Of a DNA stretch of 64,000 nt, positions 1 to 11,514 are shown piece by piece. The DNA is taken from positions 8,863,501 through 8,927,500 of the forward strand of contig NW_018344059.1 in assembly GCF_002099425.1 (NCBI RefSeq), in the 5' to 3' direction. The notes beneath the pieces are model-generated. The model saw only the letters and a list, made by a program, of their open reading frames with translations. It was not told where the DNA came from and made no database searches. Position numbers and translations under genes: made by a program. Origin of the DNA: Phascolarctos cinereus (Eukaryota > Chordata > Mammalia > Diprotodontia > Phascolarctidae). The number at the start of each line of letters is the position of its first letter. Position 1 is the first letter of the stretch.

Positions 1-549
1 TCCTCCATCTCTTGTTTAGTCATAAAGTCTCCCCTTGCCCATAGATCTGAAGGTACATTTTTCCATGTTTCCCTGTCCACGTCCATCTTTTATGAAGCTT
101 TTTTGATGACATTAGCTTCCATTTCCATACCACTCATCTGTACAACATCTTAATGGCTTAAAGAGTACTTTTGTAAACTGTATCATTGATTGCTCACAAC
201 AAAACAGAGAAATACTTGAAAGATGATGCTGAGTGGGAGAATTATTCTAAGACTCAAGAATGGCAAATGTTCCAATTTTCAAAAGTAAGTGGAGAATGAA
301 GTCTACAAATTATAAAGAGGAAAGTTTGACTGATTTCTGGGAAAATTCTAGAATTTTTTTTAATTAAATTTTCTTATCATCAACTTAACACGTTAACAAA
401 TGGGAACACTGGAACATATTATTAAAGATACGATTAATGAACATTTAGGGAAACGGTGAACCAGCCTGCCTGCATCAAAAATGGATCGTTCAAGAATAAC
501 TCCGCTCTTCTCCTCCTCCCTAAATCAGGCGAGCAGATTGCTAACAGGC

Positions 550-800
550 AGTGTGATACAGTGGATAGAGAGCTGAACTTAGAATCTGACAGAATGGGGT
601 TCATCTCACACCTCTGACACTATCTATACTACATTATATCAGGGTCAAATAGTCAATTACATTAATTAAGCACCTACTATGTGCCAGGTACCGTACTAAA
701 TGCTGTTCACCTTAACCTCTCTGACCCTCAGACAACTCAAATTAGTCAGTTACAAACTATTAGATTTCTGCTGCAATGGTGGAGGGAATATCCAATTTAA
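550..800 (+). repeat. MIR/CORE-SINE copy interrupted by an L2-type tail fragment
   Basis: The head (around 555-625) has the SINE pattern 'acagtggatagagagctga ... gaatctgacag ... ggttcatctcacacctctgacac'. The piece at about 640-705 (aattaagcacctactatgtgcc) is the tail motif found in L2-related repeats. SINE-like sequence resumes with 'cttaacctctctgaccctcag'. The layout suggests an old SINE into which an L2-type fragment was inserted. Family call is from pattern only. Confidence 0.5.
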
Positions 801-1386
801 TTCAATAATGTAATATCGTATACGACTGGAAGATGAAAGGAACACAGCAGGCAAGGCCTAGCGGTTTGGAAGCTGGTTGCATGGGTACATGAAAAATGTA
901 GTCCTGGACAGACAACAGGGTTTTCCGCTTCTTGTCTTAAGAGGGACTGTTTGAGTAGTGGGAAGGACTCCTGCTGTGATGGAAGGTTTTAAACTGAATA
1001 CTGGGACAGCAGGGGAGGCAAGGACATGGGTTTCAAGTGACGAGCTAATGAAATGGCAGCTGAAGTGGGCGACTAGAAACCAGGAAGCCAAGCCTTGAGC
1101 TATAGCAGCCACAGCCCAAGGTGCTGCGGCTGCCTTTGCTTTCAGTGAAATTCGAGGGTAAGTAGCTGACATTCCGCTCAGGAGAAAAGTTCTTACTTAC
1201 GGTCTTACCTTTCCTCCTCCTTCCTCACTGACCAAGTGGGCTAATAATAAATATGATCAATCTAATTGCTGATCTGTTGCTTTATGAATAGGGAGGAATA
1301 GTGTTTGCTATTGCTATACAGAGATACAGAAAGGACCTGATCCCCAAGATTTTCAGGCTTTCTCATGTGTGGGGCTGAGTTAAATT
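801..1386. other. No gene or repeat recognised
   Basis: Apparently unique sequence. A 104-codon minus-strand open frame (858-1172) has a low-complexity, alanine- and serine-rich product with no recognisable domain. A good splice-donor-like string (gagggtaagtag, about 1154) exists on the plus strand but no convincing exon precedes it. Confidence 0.4.
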
Positions 1387-1423
1387 AAGAGGGAGGGACA
1401 GAAAGAGAAAGAGAAAGAGAGAG

Positions 1424-1479
<56 letters not shown>

Positions 1480-1483
1480 GAGA
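1387..1483. repeat. (GA)n microsatellite / polypurine tract
   Basis: Almost uninterrupted purine tract. Imperfect gaaagagaaaga units pass into a pure AG run of more than 40 bp (about 1427-1471), then acagagagagaga. Confidence 0.95.
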
Positions 1484-1499
1484 ACTATTATTCTGATCT

Positions 1500-2834
1500 A
1501 TTAGAGATTTTTAAAAAAATAAACTTTTCCCCTAGGCTAAAAAACGAATGAAAGTGATATTTTTGTTGTCTGGGACAAGGCTGGTCTGTCTGGACACATG
1601 GCATCATTGGCTTCTTCCCTTCTTTCTCCACAAAGGCGTCCCAGAAAGGGCTTTCTGCCAGGGTGGAGTCAAGGGCAGGTACCAGAAGGCTGGAGCTCAC
1701 AGGAGGAGGAAGGTGTGGCTGATCCTGGCTGGCGATGCTCACATTCCAAAGAAGGGGGCTGGACAGAATGACTCCTTTTTCCTTTGGTGGCTTCACCATC
1801 TACCTCAAAAGCCTGTATCCAGATAGGCCCCAAAAGGCTACAAGTGAAAGTGTTTTCTCTGGGATATTTTTTCCTTGAACTTTTGGCTTCTATTCTACCG
1901 AATTTCCTATATTATTGTTGCATATCTGGTCTCATTTATTTTGAAGTTGTTTTGTATTCTTTCTCTCTGTGTAGCCACTATCACCGTTCAATGTTCTGTG
2001 CCCTTATGTTACATCTATATATGACGGTATGTAATCTGATAGTGACAAATGGAACCTTGTTATGTTACTGCAAGTAGGTACAGAATGTTATTGCGGTCTG
2101 TTGCTGATAATCTGCATAACTGCATTGCTGATACTTGTTATAATGCTGATAATTATCGTATATCAACTGTTTTGGATCATTGCCTTGATCAGTTAATACA
2201 GTTTTCTTTGGAAATTGGTCAAATATTGCCAATCATTACTGACCTTTACTGATCATTATTGACTAGACAGGGTATAAGTTAATTTGAAATGTGTATTAAA
2301 TGTTTTTGCATTCAAACTCAATGGTGGGGCTTCTGATTTGAGGGACAGACTAGAGAATAAAAATAAGGACATTATATTAGCACTAAGAGGGTTTAAATAA
2401 TTAGAAGACTGAAAAGTAATTCATAACAAAGTCAGGGTTGGAGAGATCACCTTGTTAGTATTCCATAAATTATCCAATCTGTTGAATCATTCAGAAACAC
2501 CAGATGCAATGACAATAGAAGAGAGCACCTGTGGGTTGATCTTCATCTCTTTGGAAGGAGGGATTGATCTAGATCTAGAAGGTAGAGGCCTTAATGTTTA
2601 AAGAGAGATGCAGAGGAAGGAACCTGAAGGGCATAAGGGGAGGGGGACAATAATGGCTTGTTCACCAGGGAGAAAGCTAAAGCTAGATTTACTACATCAG
2701 GAAGACTCAATTCACCTATAGGGAGGGTGGAACCCAGGTGGCTTATAGCAGAAAGACAATTCCCATGTGAAGTAATGCAGCACTCTGCCCTGCTACATAA
2801 CATTTTATAGACAGCACACATCAACTCTGATTAA
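1500..2834. other. No gene or known repeat recognised
   Basis: Mostly unique sequence. Open frames of 92 (1548-1826), 97 (1784-2077), 67 (2049-2252) and 77 codons (2591-2824) overlap in different frames, have no recognisable domain and show no coding signature. Around 2101-2160 the motif 'tgctgata' recurs about three times in an AT-rich run, a weak degenerate tandem pattern. Confidence 0.4.
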
Positions 2835-3480
2835 GACAGAAAGCTGAGATGGGGGTAGCTAATACAATGGAGGGCAGACTCAGGATCCATAAATGACCTC
2901 AAAAGGCAAGAACATCTGGCCAAATCGAATAACATAGATTTTTACTGGGATAAATTTAAGGTCCTTCACTCAGGTTCCAAAAAATCAATTTCACATGTAT
3001 AATATGGGAGAAATGTGACTAGAAAGCAGTTTATCTGCACAAGATTTAGGAATTTTAATAGGCTATAAACGGAATAAAAATCAACAGTGTGGCACAATAG
3101 CAAAAAACCAAACCAGAACAAAACTAGTGAGACTTTAAGCTCTCTCAGAGAGGTACAGAGGCTAGAAGGAGGTTGGTGACATTCATGCTGCACTCTGTCC
3201 TGTGAGTGCTACTCAGCAAAGTTCTGGACACAATATATATTTTGGGAAGGGCATTGATAAATCAGAGCCTTCTCCAATTGGAGCCTCAAAAGCATACCAT
3301 CTAAGGAATGGCTGAAGGAACTGGATAATATTTGGACTAAAGAGAAGATTCATGAGCAGAAAGGTTATCTTCCTTCAAGGGCTATCATGCAGAAAAGGGA
3401 TTACATTTGTTTTCCATAGACCCACAAGGTAAAACTCAAAACAATGGGTGGAAATGCAAAGACCTAGCAGACTAAAACTT
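2835..3480 (+). mobile_element. CR1/L3 LINE fragment (3' half of ORF2 and tail), degraded
   Basis: The order of recognisable blocks matches vertebrate CR1/L3 elements: 'agctgagatgggggtagcta', 'gatccataaatgacctc', 'gataaatttaaggtccttc', 'ggttccaaaaaatcaattt', 'caacagtgtggcacaatagc', 'gggaagggcattgataa', then 'ggctatcatgcagaaaagg' and 'aatgggtggaaatgcaaag'. These correspond to the end of the reverse-transcriptase ORF and the 3' region. The frame is destroyed by many stops and indels. An ancient, inactive copy. Confidence 0.7.
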
Positions 3481-3513
3481 GCTCTAGGCAAAAGGAAAAG
3501 AAAAGCCAACTTG

Positions 3514-3561
<48 letters not shown>

Positions 3562-3562
3562 T
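3514..3562. repeat. (TAA)n microsatellite
   Basis: About 16 uninterrupted ATA/TAA units directly after the CR1/L3 fragment. Confidence 0.97.
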
Positions 3563-3744
3563 CTATCCCCAAAAGGAATGGGTTGCCTTTATGTTAGTAT
3601 GTTAGCAGTATGTTAGCCTTCCATTCTAAGTCTTTGAGTCAGGACAGCATGACGATTTTCTGGGAAGGCTGTGGAAGGGATTCTTGGTCAGATATGAATT
3701 GTACTAATTGGCCTCTGAGGTCATTTTTGATGCAGGTTTTGCAA

Positions 3745-3865
3745 TTTTCCATGCAGGTATTATTAGCACCATTTTGCAGATGAGGAGACTGACATTCAGA
3801 GTGGTTAAATGACTTGTTCAGACTCATGTGTAGCTAGATAAGAGGCAGAGTAGGACTCAATCTTT
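3745..3865 (-). repeat. MIR-type SINE fragment
   Basis: Reverse-complement MIR core: 'ttagcaccattttgcagatgaggagactgacattcagagtgg' followed by 'gacttgttcaga' and 'agctagataagaggcagag'. Confidence 0.75.
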
Positions 3866-3996
3866 ATATTCCTTTTTATTATTATATTCCTTTATATATT
3901 ATATACTATTATATATTGTTAATTATTATTATATTATTATTTGTATAATTCCTATTTATATAATTATTCTATTAATATATAACATTATTATATTCC
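3866..3996. repeat. AT-rich low-complexity tract
   Basis: Degenerate TTATTATA / TATATTA units, almost free of G and C. Confidence 0.85.
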
Positions 3997-4349
3997 TTTT
4001 TAAAAATGTCTTCATATGCAATAGATATATTTTTAGAAATAGCATTTAAAGTTTAAAACTTTTGTTTTCATTTCCACTGTTACAAATAAGCTTTCAAACA
4101 TATGCACAAAAAACAAAGACAGTCGGAACAAAATAATAAGCAAGAACATAAAAAAGAAATGCAACCAATTAACAAAATGAAAAGAAAAAATGCAACCTGA
4201 AAACAATTCAGAAAGACTTTTAAAAGTGGTTGTAAATGATTATTCAGAAATTGTATTCTTCTGTTAATTACCAGTTGATAAAATAAAGACTACGCATATT
4301 AATTTTTAAGAAGGCAGTATCAGCGATGTCTATTGTATTTACCATGAGT

Positions 4350-4810
4350 TTAGTTGCTGTTTAATGTTGCATTCATTTACATAAGCGTAATAATTGTACT
4401 GAGGCAGCTAGGTGGTACAGTAGCTAGAGTGGCAGACCTGAAATCAGGACAACTTGTCATATTCATGAGTCCAAATCTGGCCTCAGACACATACTAGCTG
4501 TATGACCCTGGGCAAGTCACTCAACTTTGTCTCAGTTTCCTCATCTGTAAACTGAGCTGGAGAAGGAAATGGCAAACCACACTCCAGCATCTTTGCCAAG
4601 AAAACCCCAAATGGGGTCATGAGGAGTCAGATATGACTGAAACAACTGAACAATAAGTAATTGTATAAACTTTGCATTTTCTCACTCTGTGTCACTTCAT
4701 GTAAATCTTCCCATATTGTGAAGTATCCTCATATCACAATTTGTTTATCCATCTCCCTATTATTGCGATACTCGTTTCCATTTTTTGGAAATAGCTCATA
4801 GCTATATACT
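4350..4810 (-). mobile_element. L1 3'-end fragment, split by a Mar1 SINE
   Basis: After the SINE, 'ctcactctgtgtcacttcatgtaaatc ... ttcccatattgtgaag ... atatcacaatttgtttatccatctccctattattgcg' is the antisense of the marsupial L1 ORF2 C-terminal coding end, the same segment seen in sense at about 32.3 kb. Sequence before the SINE (ttaatgttgcattcattta) is probably the other side. The short repeat 'aattgta' on both sides of the SINE is compatible with a target-site duplication. Confidence 0.55.
4395..4655 (+). mobile_element. Mar1-type SINE
   Basis: Head 'gaggcagctaggtggtacagt' with the tRNA A-box region, then 'gagtccaaatctggcctcagaca' (B-box region), 'actagctgtatgaccctgggcaag', 'cctcatctgtaaactgagctgg', and the diagnostic long tail 'agaaggaaatggcaaacca ... 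aagaaaaccccaaatggg ... cagatatgactgaaacaac'. Nearly full length. Confidence 0.9.
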
Positions 4811-5015
4811 GCTTTGTATCTTCCAAATATTTTCATTTGGCTTTTCCAACAATCCTCAGAGGGAGGAAGAACAAGTGATATTTTCTCCATTTTACAGATG
4901 ATGGATGCTCGAGGAGGTAAAGGGACTCACCCAAGGTAACACAGTAATAAGTGAGAGAGCACAGGTTTTAACCAAGTCTTTTGTCCTTAAAACCAGGGGA
5001 CTTTTATTATACAAC
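4811..5015 (-). repeat. MIR-type SINE
   Basis: 'ctccattttacagatgatgg ... actcacccaaggtaacacagtaat ... ttaaccaagtcttttgtcc' is a reverse-complement MIR. Upstream 'ctgctttgtatcttccaaat' is its tail. Confidence 0.7.
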
Positions 5016-5019
5016 ACTG

Positions 5020-6064
5020 CATTTTTCCTGATCTGCGCTTTCTTGATTCCATGAATTGGCTGACAATATTTTCTATACCTATGATATATTTTTTATCCTT
5101 CCTATTCATTCTTCCCCATCCATTAAAGACAAACTCAAAAGATTACTTCATCCCCAAACCAGGAATTATTTTTCTTTTCCTTCCCTGTACCCCCAATATC
5201 ATGCAGCACTTGGGACCCCTGTAATGCACTTTTCATGTATTATTATGCATTGCTGTCACCTGTGTTGAGCCCCTATTAAACCACTAGCTTCACATGACAA
5301 GTTCTCATGTCTTAGATAAAGTGTATTGCTGTCTTCACACAGCCCCATGTTCTTCAGGCTTATAATCCATGGCTCTTTCAATTTCTTATTAAAAGAACTC
5401 ACAGCCTCCATGAGAGAAGTAGGTGGTATAGTGCAACTCGTTTTATAGATGAGAGAAAATGAGGCACAGGCTTAAATGACTTTCTTAATAAATGTCACAG
5501 GCTAAAGTAAGCTTTGTGAATCACAATCAACAGTCCAGAGTCCTACCCTTTAAGAATACTTTTTTCAGTGTCCTCTAATTACATAGATGATCTTTCCAGC
5601 ACATTTTTTTTTCTTATTGTATATTTAACAGGGTCATGCTGTATGCTCAGATTTGCCCTTTCTTGGGGGATATATGATTAAATGCAAATATTCTCAGCCT
5701 GCTTTTAATTCACAGCATTGAAACCCCACCTTTAGGAGGGTCAAATCAATGCATGCTCACTGATCACGTATAAAGCCAAAAAATAGTTTCTCTTGAGTGC
5801 AGGTATGTGTGTATGTGTGTTAAGGCAGTTCACTGTCTGAAGTGAAAAGGAGTCTCTCCTGTGAATCAATAAATCAGGGGGTGGACTAAGTATGAATTGG
5901 GCCTAAACACTACTATTCATTCAATCAAAGGTTTTAGACTTACTGTGATAAATCCTTGATTAATTTAGGAGTCTTTGCAATGATTGGATTAAGTTAAATG
6001 ATATTGCAAAGGAAAAGTGTTCAGATTGGTATGGATCGATCATGTTTTGTGGAATAAAGTAGCA
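5020..6064. other. Mostly unrecognised; one old MIR fragment
   Basis: A minus-strand MIR remnant is visible at about 5425-5555 (ttttatagatgagagaaaatgaggcacagg). Sequence at 5220-5330 resembles an L2 3' end only weakly. The rest looks unique. Open frame 5056-5268 (70 codons) has no recognised product. Confidence 0.4.
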
Positions 6065-6065
6065 G

Positions 6066-6245
6066 GCCAGGTGCGCCATCTCCAGTTGTCCTGATCTATA
6101 TCTGGCCACTGGACCCAGATGGCTCTGGAGGACAAAATGGGGCTGGTGACTTTGTACAGACCTCCCTCAGTGAAATCCAATTCACTTACATGTCATGGCA
6201 TCATCTTCCTGATGGCCATCTTCGAGAAAAAAGGACAAACCACAA
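6066..6245 (+). repeat. Interspersed repeat of uncertain family, copy 1
   Basis: Shares a long stretch with 6745-6945: 'gccatctccagt', 'tcctgat', 'ggccactggaccca', 'atggctctggagga', 'gtcatggcatcatcttcctg'. I remember this unit as frequent in marsupial genomes but cannot name the family with confidence. Confidence 0.65.
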
Positions 6246-6299
6246 CCTGTGAGTAGTCCAAGCTGCTCTACTGAGGACCCAACTGGCCAGTTCCAGTTG

Positions 6300-6372
6300 G
6301 GTAGCTCAGCTCTTCCTTTCCTCTCCTCCTTCTTTTATCCTCCTTCTCCTCTCCTCTCCTCTCCTCTCTCAC
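6300..6372 (+). repeat. Polypyrimidine (CCTCT)n low-complexity tract
   Basis: Run of ctcctctcctctcctctc preceded by a less regular pyrimidine stretch. Confidence 0.85.
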
Positions 6373-6744
6373 ATAGAGTATCATTCCCTTACCGAGAATG
6401 CTCTGTCCAAAGGAAGGTACTGGCTAGATTTCTTTCTTAAAGACCATGCCTTAAATCTAATTCACTCTGGTTCTTATCCATTGGCCAACAGTAGGTCCCT
6501 ACCCAAGCACCACTTAATGGTTATTGTTTGGGCTCCCTTGGCTCAGAGTGAATGTAAATGATAATAGTTTCTCTTTGGGCCAGAAACCCTGAGGGTTTTC
6601 CCCTCCCAGTCTGATTTTTTAAAAAATTATTATTAAAGGGGCCATCCCTTGGCTCACTTCTTAAATAGCCTTAATCATTGAATGGGCATTGCCTCAGTCA
6701 AAGTGAGAATTTGGAAATACCTTAGCTTAAAAAGGCCAAGGTCT

Positions 6745-6945
6745 CCCACTGCATCCTGGGCCATCTCCAGTGGTCCTGATAATATATGTGGCCACTGGAC
6801 CCAAATGGCTCTGGAGGAGAAAGTGAGGCTGTTGATTTTGCACAGTCCTCCCTCACTTAAATTCAACTCACTTGCAAGTCATGGCATCATCTTCCTGATG
6901 CCATGGTCCTCTTCAAGAAGGAAGGAAAAACCACAGCAGGACATG
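6745..6945 (+). repeat. Interspersed repeat of uncertain family, copy 2
   Basis: Second copy of the unit at 6066-6245, same orientation, about 680 bp downstream. Differences are scattered substitutions and small indels, so the two copies are old or inserted independently. Confidence 0.65.
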
Positions 6946-6993
6946 TTGGAAGCCAGGGATTTGAATATCTGGAAGCTCAGTGTGGAAGGAATC

Positions 6994-7139
6994 TTTTTTT
7001 TTGTTGTTAGGCAATGGGGTTAAGTGACTTGCCCAGAGTCACACAGCTAGTAAGTGTTATGTGTCTGAGGCACATTTAAACTCAAGTCTTCCTGAACCCA
7101 GGGCCGGTGCTCTATCCACTGCGCCACCTAGCTGCCCCA
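6994..7139 (-). mobile_element. Marsupial tRNA-derived SINE with target-site duplication
   Basis: Reverse-complement SINE: poly-T end, 'ggcaatggggttaagtgac', 'gcccagagtcacacagctagt', 'ctatccactgcgccacctag', 'ctgcccc'. Flanked by the 9-bp direct repeat gaaggaatc (6985-6993 and 7140-7148). Confidence 0.93.
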
Positions 7140-7149
7140 GAAGGAATCA

Positions 7150-8106
7150 TTTTGGAGAGAAGAAAACCCTAGCCCTTTCCCTGGTCTCAAGGTTCTGCCC
7201 ATCACATCAGCCAGAGGAGGTCTTTGTGAGCCTTCAAGAGATTAGGGGGATATTAGTCTTTCCTGGCCAGGACAGGAGATGACACTATCAGAATCAGGAG
7301 CTGAAATGATGTAGAAAGAATCCCAACAGAAAAAGATACACTGTAGGGAACATCTTAAGGAATTTAGCAAAAGGAGATCCAGAATCTGTTATTTAACCTT
7401 CAGCCAAATGTACTCTTCAAGCTTAAGTCCATTTTCCCTGGGATTCTGTATGTATTGGTAGGAGTGTCACAGATTTCCAGCGGGAATGTTTTGCATCAAC
7501 TCTTCTCCCCATACCTCCTCAGTACATACTCTGTACTGCAGACTAATTAAGTTTGGCTGACTAACCTATATTAATTGATAATCAGAAAGAACACATCTCT
7601 AAGGGCTTGTGAGTCCTAACAACAGAAAGACATCCTTCAACTCCTCAGGGTTAACCAACAAAATCCTAAGGGGACAAGAAGCAGCCTTGCTCGGGGGACC
7701 CATTCTGCCAGTGCAAATGGAGATCTGGGAGAGTAGCTGCAGTGTGTGCTCTACCTATGAAATATGGTTTCATATAGTTAGGGTTTAAAAAACAACAACG
7801 ATACATTTGGGTTATGGAAGTTTGTTATTTCACAAGATGGTCAACGAGAAGAACTGAAATGGAAAGCCTTGGTTCTGCTGCTTATACCTATTTGGATTAT
7901 TTGGATTTCAAATTGCACATCAGTAAAATAAAGTTTTGGATGAGATGACCTAAGGTTTCCTGTAGCTCTTACTTTCTATGTTCTCAGGTTATTCCAGCTC
8001 TAATATTCCACAGTTCTATTAGTCTGCTGAATAAAATAAATACAAAGAAAGTAGTTCTCTTTAAGAAAAAAATGTGATCTCATTGTTCATGCTCCCAAGG
8101 TCTGCA
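7150..8106. other. Mostly unrecognised; one MIR tail
   Basis: MIR-like plus-strand tail at about 7905-8000 (tcagtaaaataaagttttggatgagatgacctaaggtttc). No other element or gene recognised. Confidence 0.4.
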
Positions 8107-8123
8107 GAAAGTTTGGTAATTCT

Positions 8124-8267
8124 TTTTTTTAGGCAATTGGGGTTAAGTGACTTGCCCAGGGTCACACAGCTAGTAAGTGTCAAGTGTTTGGTCTGAGGCC
8201 ACATTTGATCTCAGGTCCTTCTGACTTCAGGGCCAGCACCCTATCCACTGTGCCACTTAGCTGCCCT
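8124..8267 (-). mobile_element. Marsupial tRNA-derived SINE with perfect 17-bp target-site duplication
   Basis: Reverse-complement SINE from an oligo-T tail through 'aggcaattggggttaagtg', 'gggtcacacagctagtaag', 'ctatccactgtgccacttag', 'ctgccc'. The flanks gaaagtttggtaattct at 8107-8123 and 8268-8284 are identical, which supports a comparatively recent insertion. Confidence 0.96.
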
Positions 8268-8284
8268 GAAAGTTTGGTAATTCT

Positions 8285-8868
8285 AAAGAGTTAGTAGGTG
8301 AATAGAACTAAGGCCACCAGAAGTGCTGAGAACACCAGTACTGTTCTTTTCCTCTCTTGGGCACAGTTGCTTGTCTCTTTCAGATTAAAAAAAATCATAG
8401 AAATCCATACCCTCTAGGCTTTCAACTCCCAGCCTTGATTATATAACAGGAGACTTTATAAAACTCCATTGGGAAGACAAATGAGTAACTCAATGGTGAG
8501 ACTTTTGGAATTTTAGGTATGGGAGGGATAATCACAAAAACAGAATGTTAAAAATATACTCTCATTTTTTTTAAACCACAAAAAACCTCCTAAGTATACA
8601 GACAGAAAAAAAAAATATAGGGTAATTTTAATGTCAAATCAGATCTGATGTATATAGGAAAGCATTTTGCAAACAGTAAAGTACTAGATAAATATAAATG
8701 GTTAGTGTTATCATTGTACTGATCTATCATATTTCTGGTATTTCTCCCCTTATTTCTAAGCTAATGAAGAAATTTTAGAAAGAAATTGTGCCAAATCATG
8801 AAAACTAAGCAGCTTCTTAAGTTTGCCTTTTTGAAAGTGTTTTATGATGGTCTTTTAAAAAGAACCTC
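8285..8868. other. Unrecognised sequence with possible MIR tail
   Basis: About 8655-8720 (aagcattttgcaaacagtaaagtactagataaatat) resembles a plus-strand MIR 3' end. Nothing else recognised. Confidence 0.4.
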
Positions 8869-8873
8869 AAGGG

Positions 8874-9035
8874 GCAGCTAGGTGGCACAGCGGATAGAGC
8901 AACGGCCCTGAAGTGAGGAGGACCTGGGTTCAAATCCGGCCTCAAACCAAACACTTGACACTTACTAGCTGTGTGACCCTGGGCAAGTCACTTAACCCCA
9001 ATTGCCTAAAAATGAAAATAAAATTAAAAAACCTC
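8874..9035 (+). mobile_element. Marsupial tRNA-derived SINE
   Basis: 'ggggcagctaggtggcacag', 'gttcaaatccggcctc', 'acttgacacttactagctg', 'gtgaccctgggcaagtcac', 'ccccaattgcctaaa' then an A-rich tail. Flanks 'aaagaacctca' and 'aaaaaacctca' are a likely target-site duplication. Confidence 0.93.
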
Positions 9036-9439
9036 AGAATCATTTCCCACTGAGTCTTATACCCCACTCCCCCATTCCCACTAAACAATCCTGCCTTGTA
9101 TAAGCATAGACTTACCTTTTCCAAGTGAAGATTGATCCACCGTGTGAAGGTTCTCTTCTGAACATTTTCCCTTTCAACTGGAAAGAAAGCATAACCATGA
9201 GATGAGAAAAGAATCATACTTCAAATTTTACCTCATACCTATAAATATGAGATGCCAAATGTGGATATTAAATCCAAAACTACAAACAGTTCATCTCTAA
9301 CACATGAAGGGGTTGTGTACCAAATTTGGTCAGTAGCGTCAGATGTGTGGAACTCAGGAGGGGTTTTTCCTATAAAAATTTCACATCTGTAAGTCACTCC
9401 TAACATGTCGATAAAGGTCTATTTAACTATGTCTATAAG

Positions 9440-9512
9440 AATTGAAAATTCTGGAACTGGAAAACACCTTTGAGATTATCTATTCTAATATTCATATTTG
9501 GAAAAGATAAGA
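9440..9512 (-). repeat. MIR-type SINE fragment
   Basis: 'ttctggaactggaaaacacctttgagattatctattctaat' is a degraded reverse MIR segment, cut off by the following L1. Confidence 0.45.
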
Positions 9513-9514
9513 CA

Positions 9515-10790
9515 TAAAATTTTAAGAATAACATTTTATTGACATCTTTTGTTTTTATATTACCTACATTTCCCAACATATCCCTTCTGTAATCTCCTCC
9601 CAGAGAATCATCCCTAACAATAAAAGAAAAAAAAAAGTTCTACAAAACTGACCAATATATCCCAAAAAGGCTGACATATGTAATGTTTTACATTCATGAT
9701 TCCTCATCTCTGAAAAGAAACAGTAGGTTGTGGTTTTTCATATCTCTTCTTTGAGGTAAAGCTTATGAACAGGAATATGGCTTGGTCACTAGAGTTTTGC
9801 ATTCACTTTTGACTGTTTTGTTATTATTGTTCTTTCAGTTTTAATTTTTGTAGTTATCGTGTATATTGGTTTTTTTTGGTTCTTCTTACACACATCAGTT
9901 CACAAGTCTTTTTGTGTTTCTTTGTGTTAATGCTATTCATTATTTCTTATTGCACAATAATATTTCCATTCATGTATCACAATACGTTTAGGTAAATCAA
10001 TTTGCATCTCCTTTGTTTCCAGTTTTTTTGCTACTACAAAAAGTGCAGCTATAAATACTTTAATGTATATGGGGCAGCCTTTCTTCTAGTCAATAACTAC
10101 CTTGGGGTATATGACTAGAAGTAGAGTCTCTGAATCAAAGAATATAGACATTTTAGTCACTCTTTGCATGACTCAAAAATGTTTTCCAGGACGGTTGTAC
10201 AAATTCAGAGCTTAACCAACAATGCATTGGTTTGCCCATCTTTCCACAACCCTTCCAATATTCACTATTCTCATAATTTGTCAATGCTGCAAATTTGCTA
10301 AGTGTGGCAAACTCGAGGTTGTTTTATATCAAAACATCCCTTATCATTCTTTTATTATTAGTGATTTGGAGCATCCTTTCATATGGTTGTTAATAGTTTG
10401 CAATTCTTTTTTTCAGAAGTTTGTTTATATCCTTTGACAACTTATCTATTGGGGAATGGCTTTTGATTCTGTGTGTGTACACAATCTATCTACTAATTGT
10501 TTAGATATCTTGGAAAGCAAATTTTTCCCCCTTCTCCCATATATGTATCTTCTAATGTTTAGATGTCTTGGATTTTTATCAGAGAAATACGATACAATTT
10601 TTTTTCATTTGACCAATTCCCTTCTTATCTTGGTGCATTAATTTTTTTCACGCAAAAGCTTTTCAATTACATATAGACAAAATTATCTATCTTATCTTTT
10701 GTAGTCTCCTCTTTCCCTTGATTAAGAATTTATCCCTTAAATAGACTTATGAAAAGCATAAGGTCTCCTATTTTTTCAATGGTATAGTCT
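9515..10790 (-). mobile_element. L1 LINE, 3' half in reverse orientation, degraded
   Basis: Read on the plus strand the segment gives L1 antisense landmarks in order: 3' UTR with 'tacctacatttcccaacatatccc', 'tattgcacaataatatttccatt', 'atttgcatctcctttgtttccag', 'ttagtgatttggagcatcctttcatatgg', 'tttatatcctttgacaacttatctattggggaatggc', then 'tcttttgtagtctcctctttccc'. These are the reverse complement of the ORF2 C-terminal part. Coding frame lost. Two 61-71-codon frames inside are chance. Confidence 0.75.
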
Positions 10791-10794
10791 TTAA

Positions 10795-10960
10795 TCTTCA
10801 GGTAATGGCCCAAAGTTATACAGCTCATTAGTGCTGAAGGTAGGGCTAATCACAAAATCTTAATATTCAAATGTTCCTTAGAGGTCATCCCATACAACTT
10901 CTAATATACTAATAATATTAAAGCTGGTAATCATTATAATATTTCTTTGGAAATATTAAG
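10795..10960 (-). repeat. MIR-type SINE fragment
   Basis: 'ggcccaaagttatacagctcattagtg', 'aatcacaaaatcttaatattcaaatgttccttagaggtcat'. Confidence 0.5.
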
Positions 10961-11234
10961 TCAAAGTTCCAACTTGAGATGTCAGGAATATATTTTCTCT
11001 TATCATAGCCAGGGATTTTTAAAAGTAGTGCCCTACCCATGTTCTTTGAAATAAGTAAAACATCTTGATAATGACAGATTCAAATTATTGGTTGTACCTC
11101 CTACACTTTGGGATAAAGATTCCAGTAGTTTGGGGGATGAGGTAAAGGACAAGAATTTTTTTAATTTTCTTTCTTTTACTTTATGATCCCAAGAAGGCAA
11201 AAGATAAGAATTTTTAATGATGGGGCAAAGACCT

Positions 11235-11510
11235 TTATAAAGGAAGGATGAAAGGAAAGAAACATGTATTTATCAAGCACTGACTGTGTGCCAGTCACTG
11301 TCAAAACACTTTACAAATACATCATTTCATCCTCATAACAACTCCAGTAGGTAGATGCTGTTATTACTCCCATTTTACAGTTGAGGAAACTGAGGCAGAG
11401 GTTAAATGACTTGCCTAGAGTAACACAGCTATAGTAAGCGTCTGAAGGCAGATTTGAACTCAGGTTTTCCTGACTCCTAGCACTTCATCCACTTTACCAC
11501 CGAGCTAATT
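11235..11510 (-). repeat. MIR-class SINE, nearly full length
   Basis: 'tgtatttatcaagcactgactgtgtgcc', 'aacactttacaaatacatcatttcatcctcataac', 'cccattttacagttgaggaaactgaggcag', 'gacttgcctagagtaacacagct', 'gaactcaggttttcctgactcc', 'catccactttaccaccgagct'. Confidence 0.85.
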
Positions 11511-11514
11511 TAAT

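Noticed and set aside
858-1172. 104-codon minus frame, and a plus-strand donor-like site gagggtaagtag near 1154
   Set aside because: The open plus-strand piece before the donor is short and alanine-rich, with no matching acceptor or recognisable exon, so a host exon is not supported.
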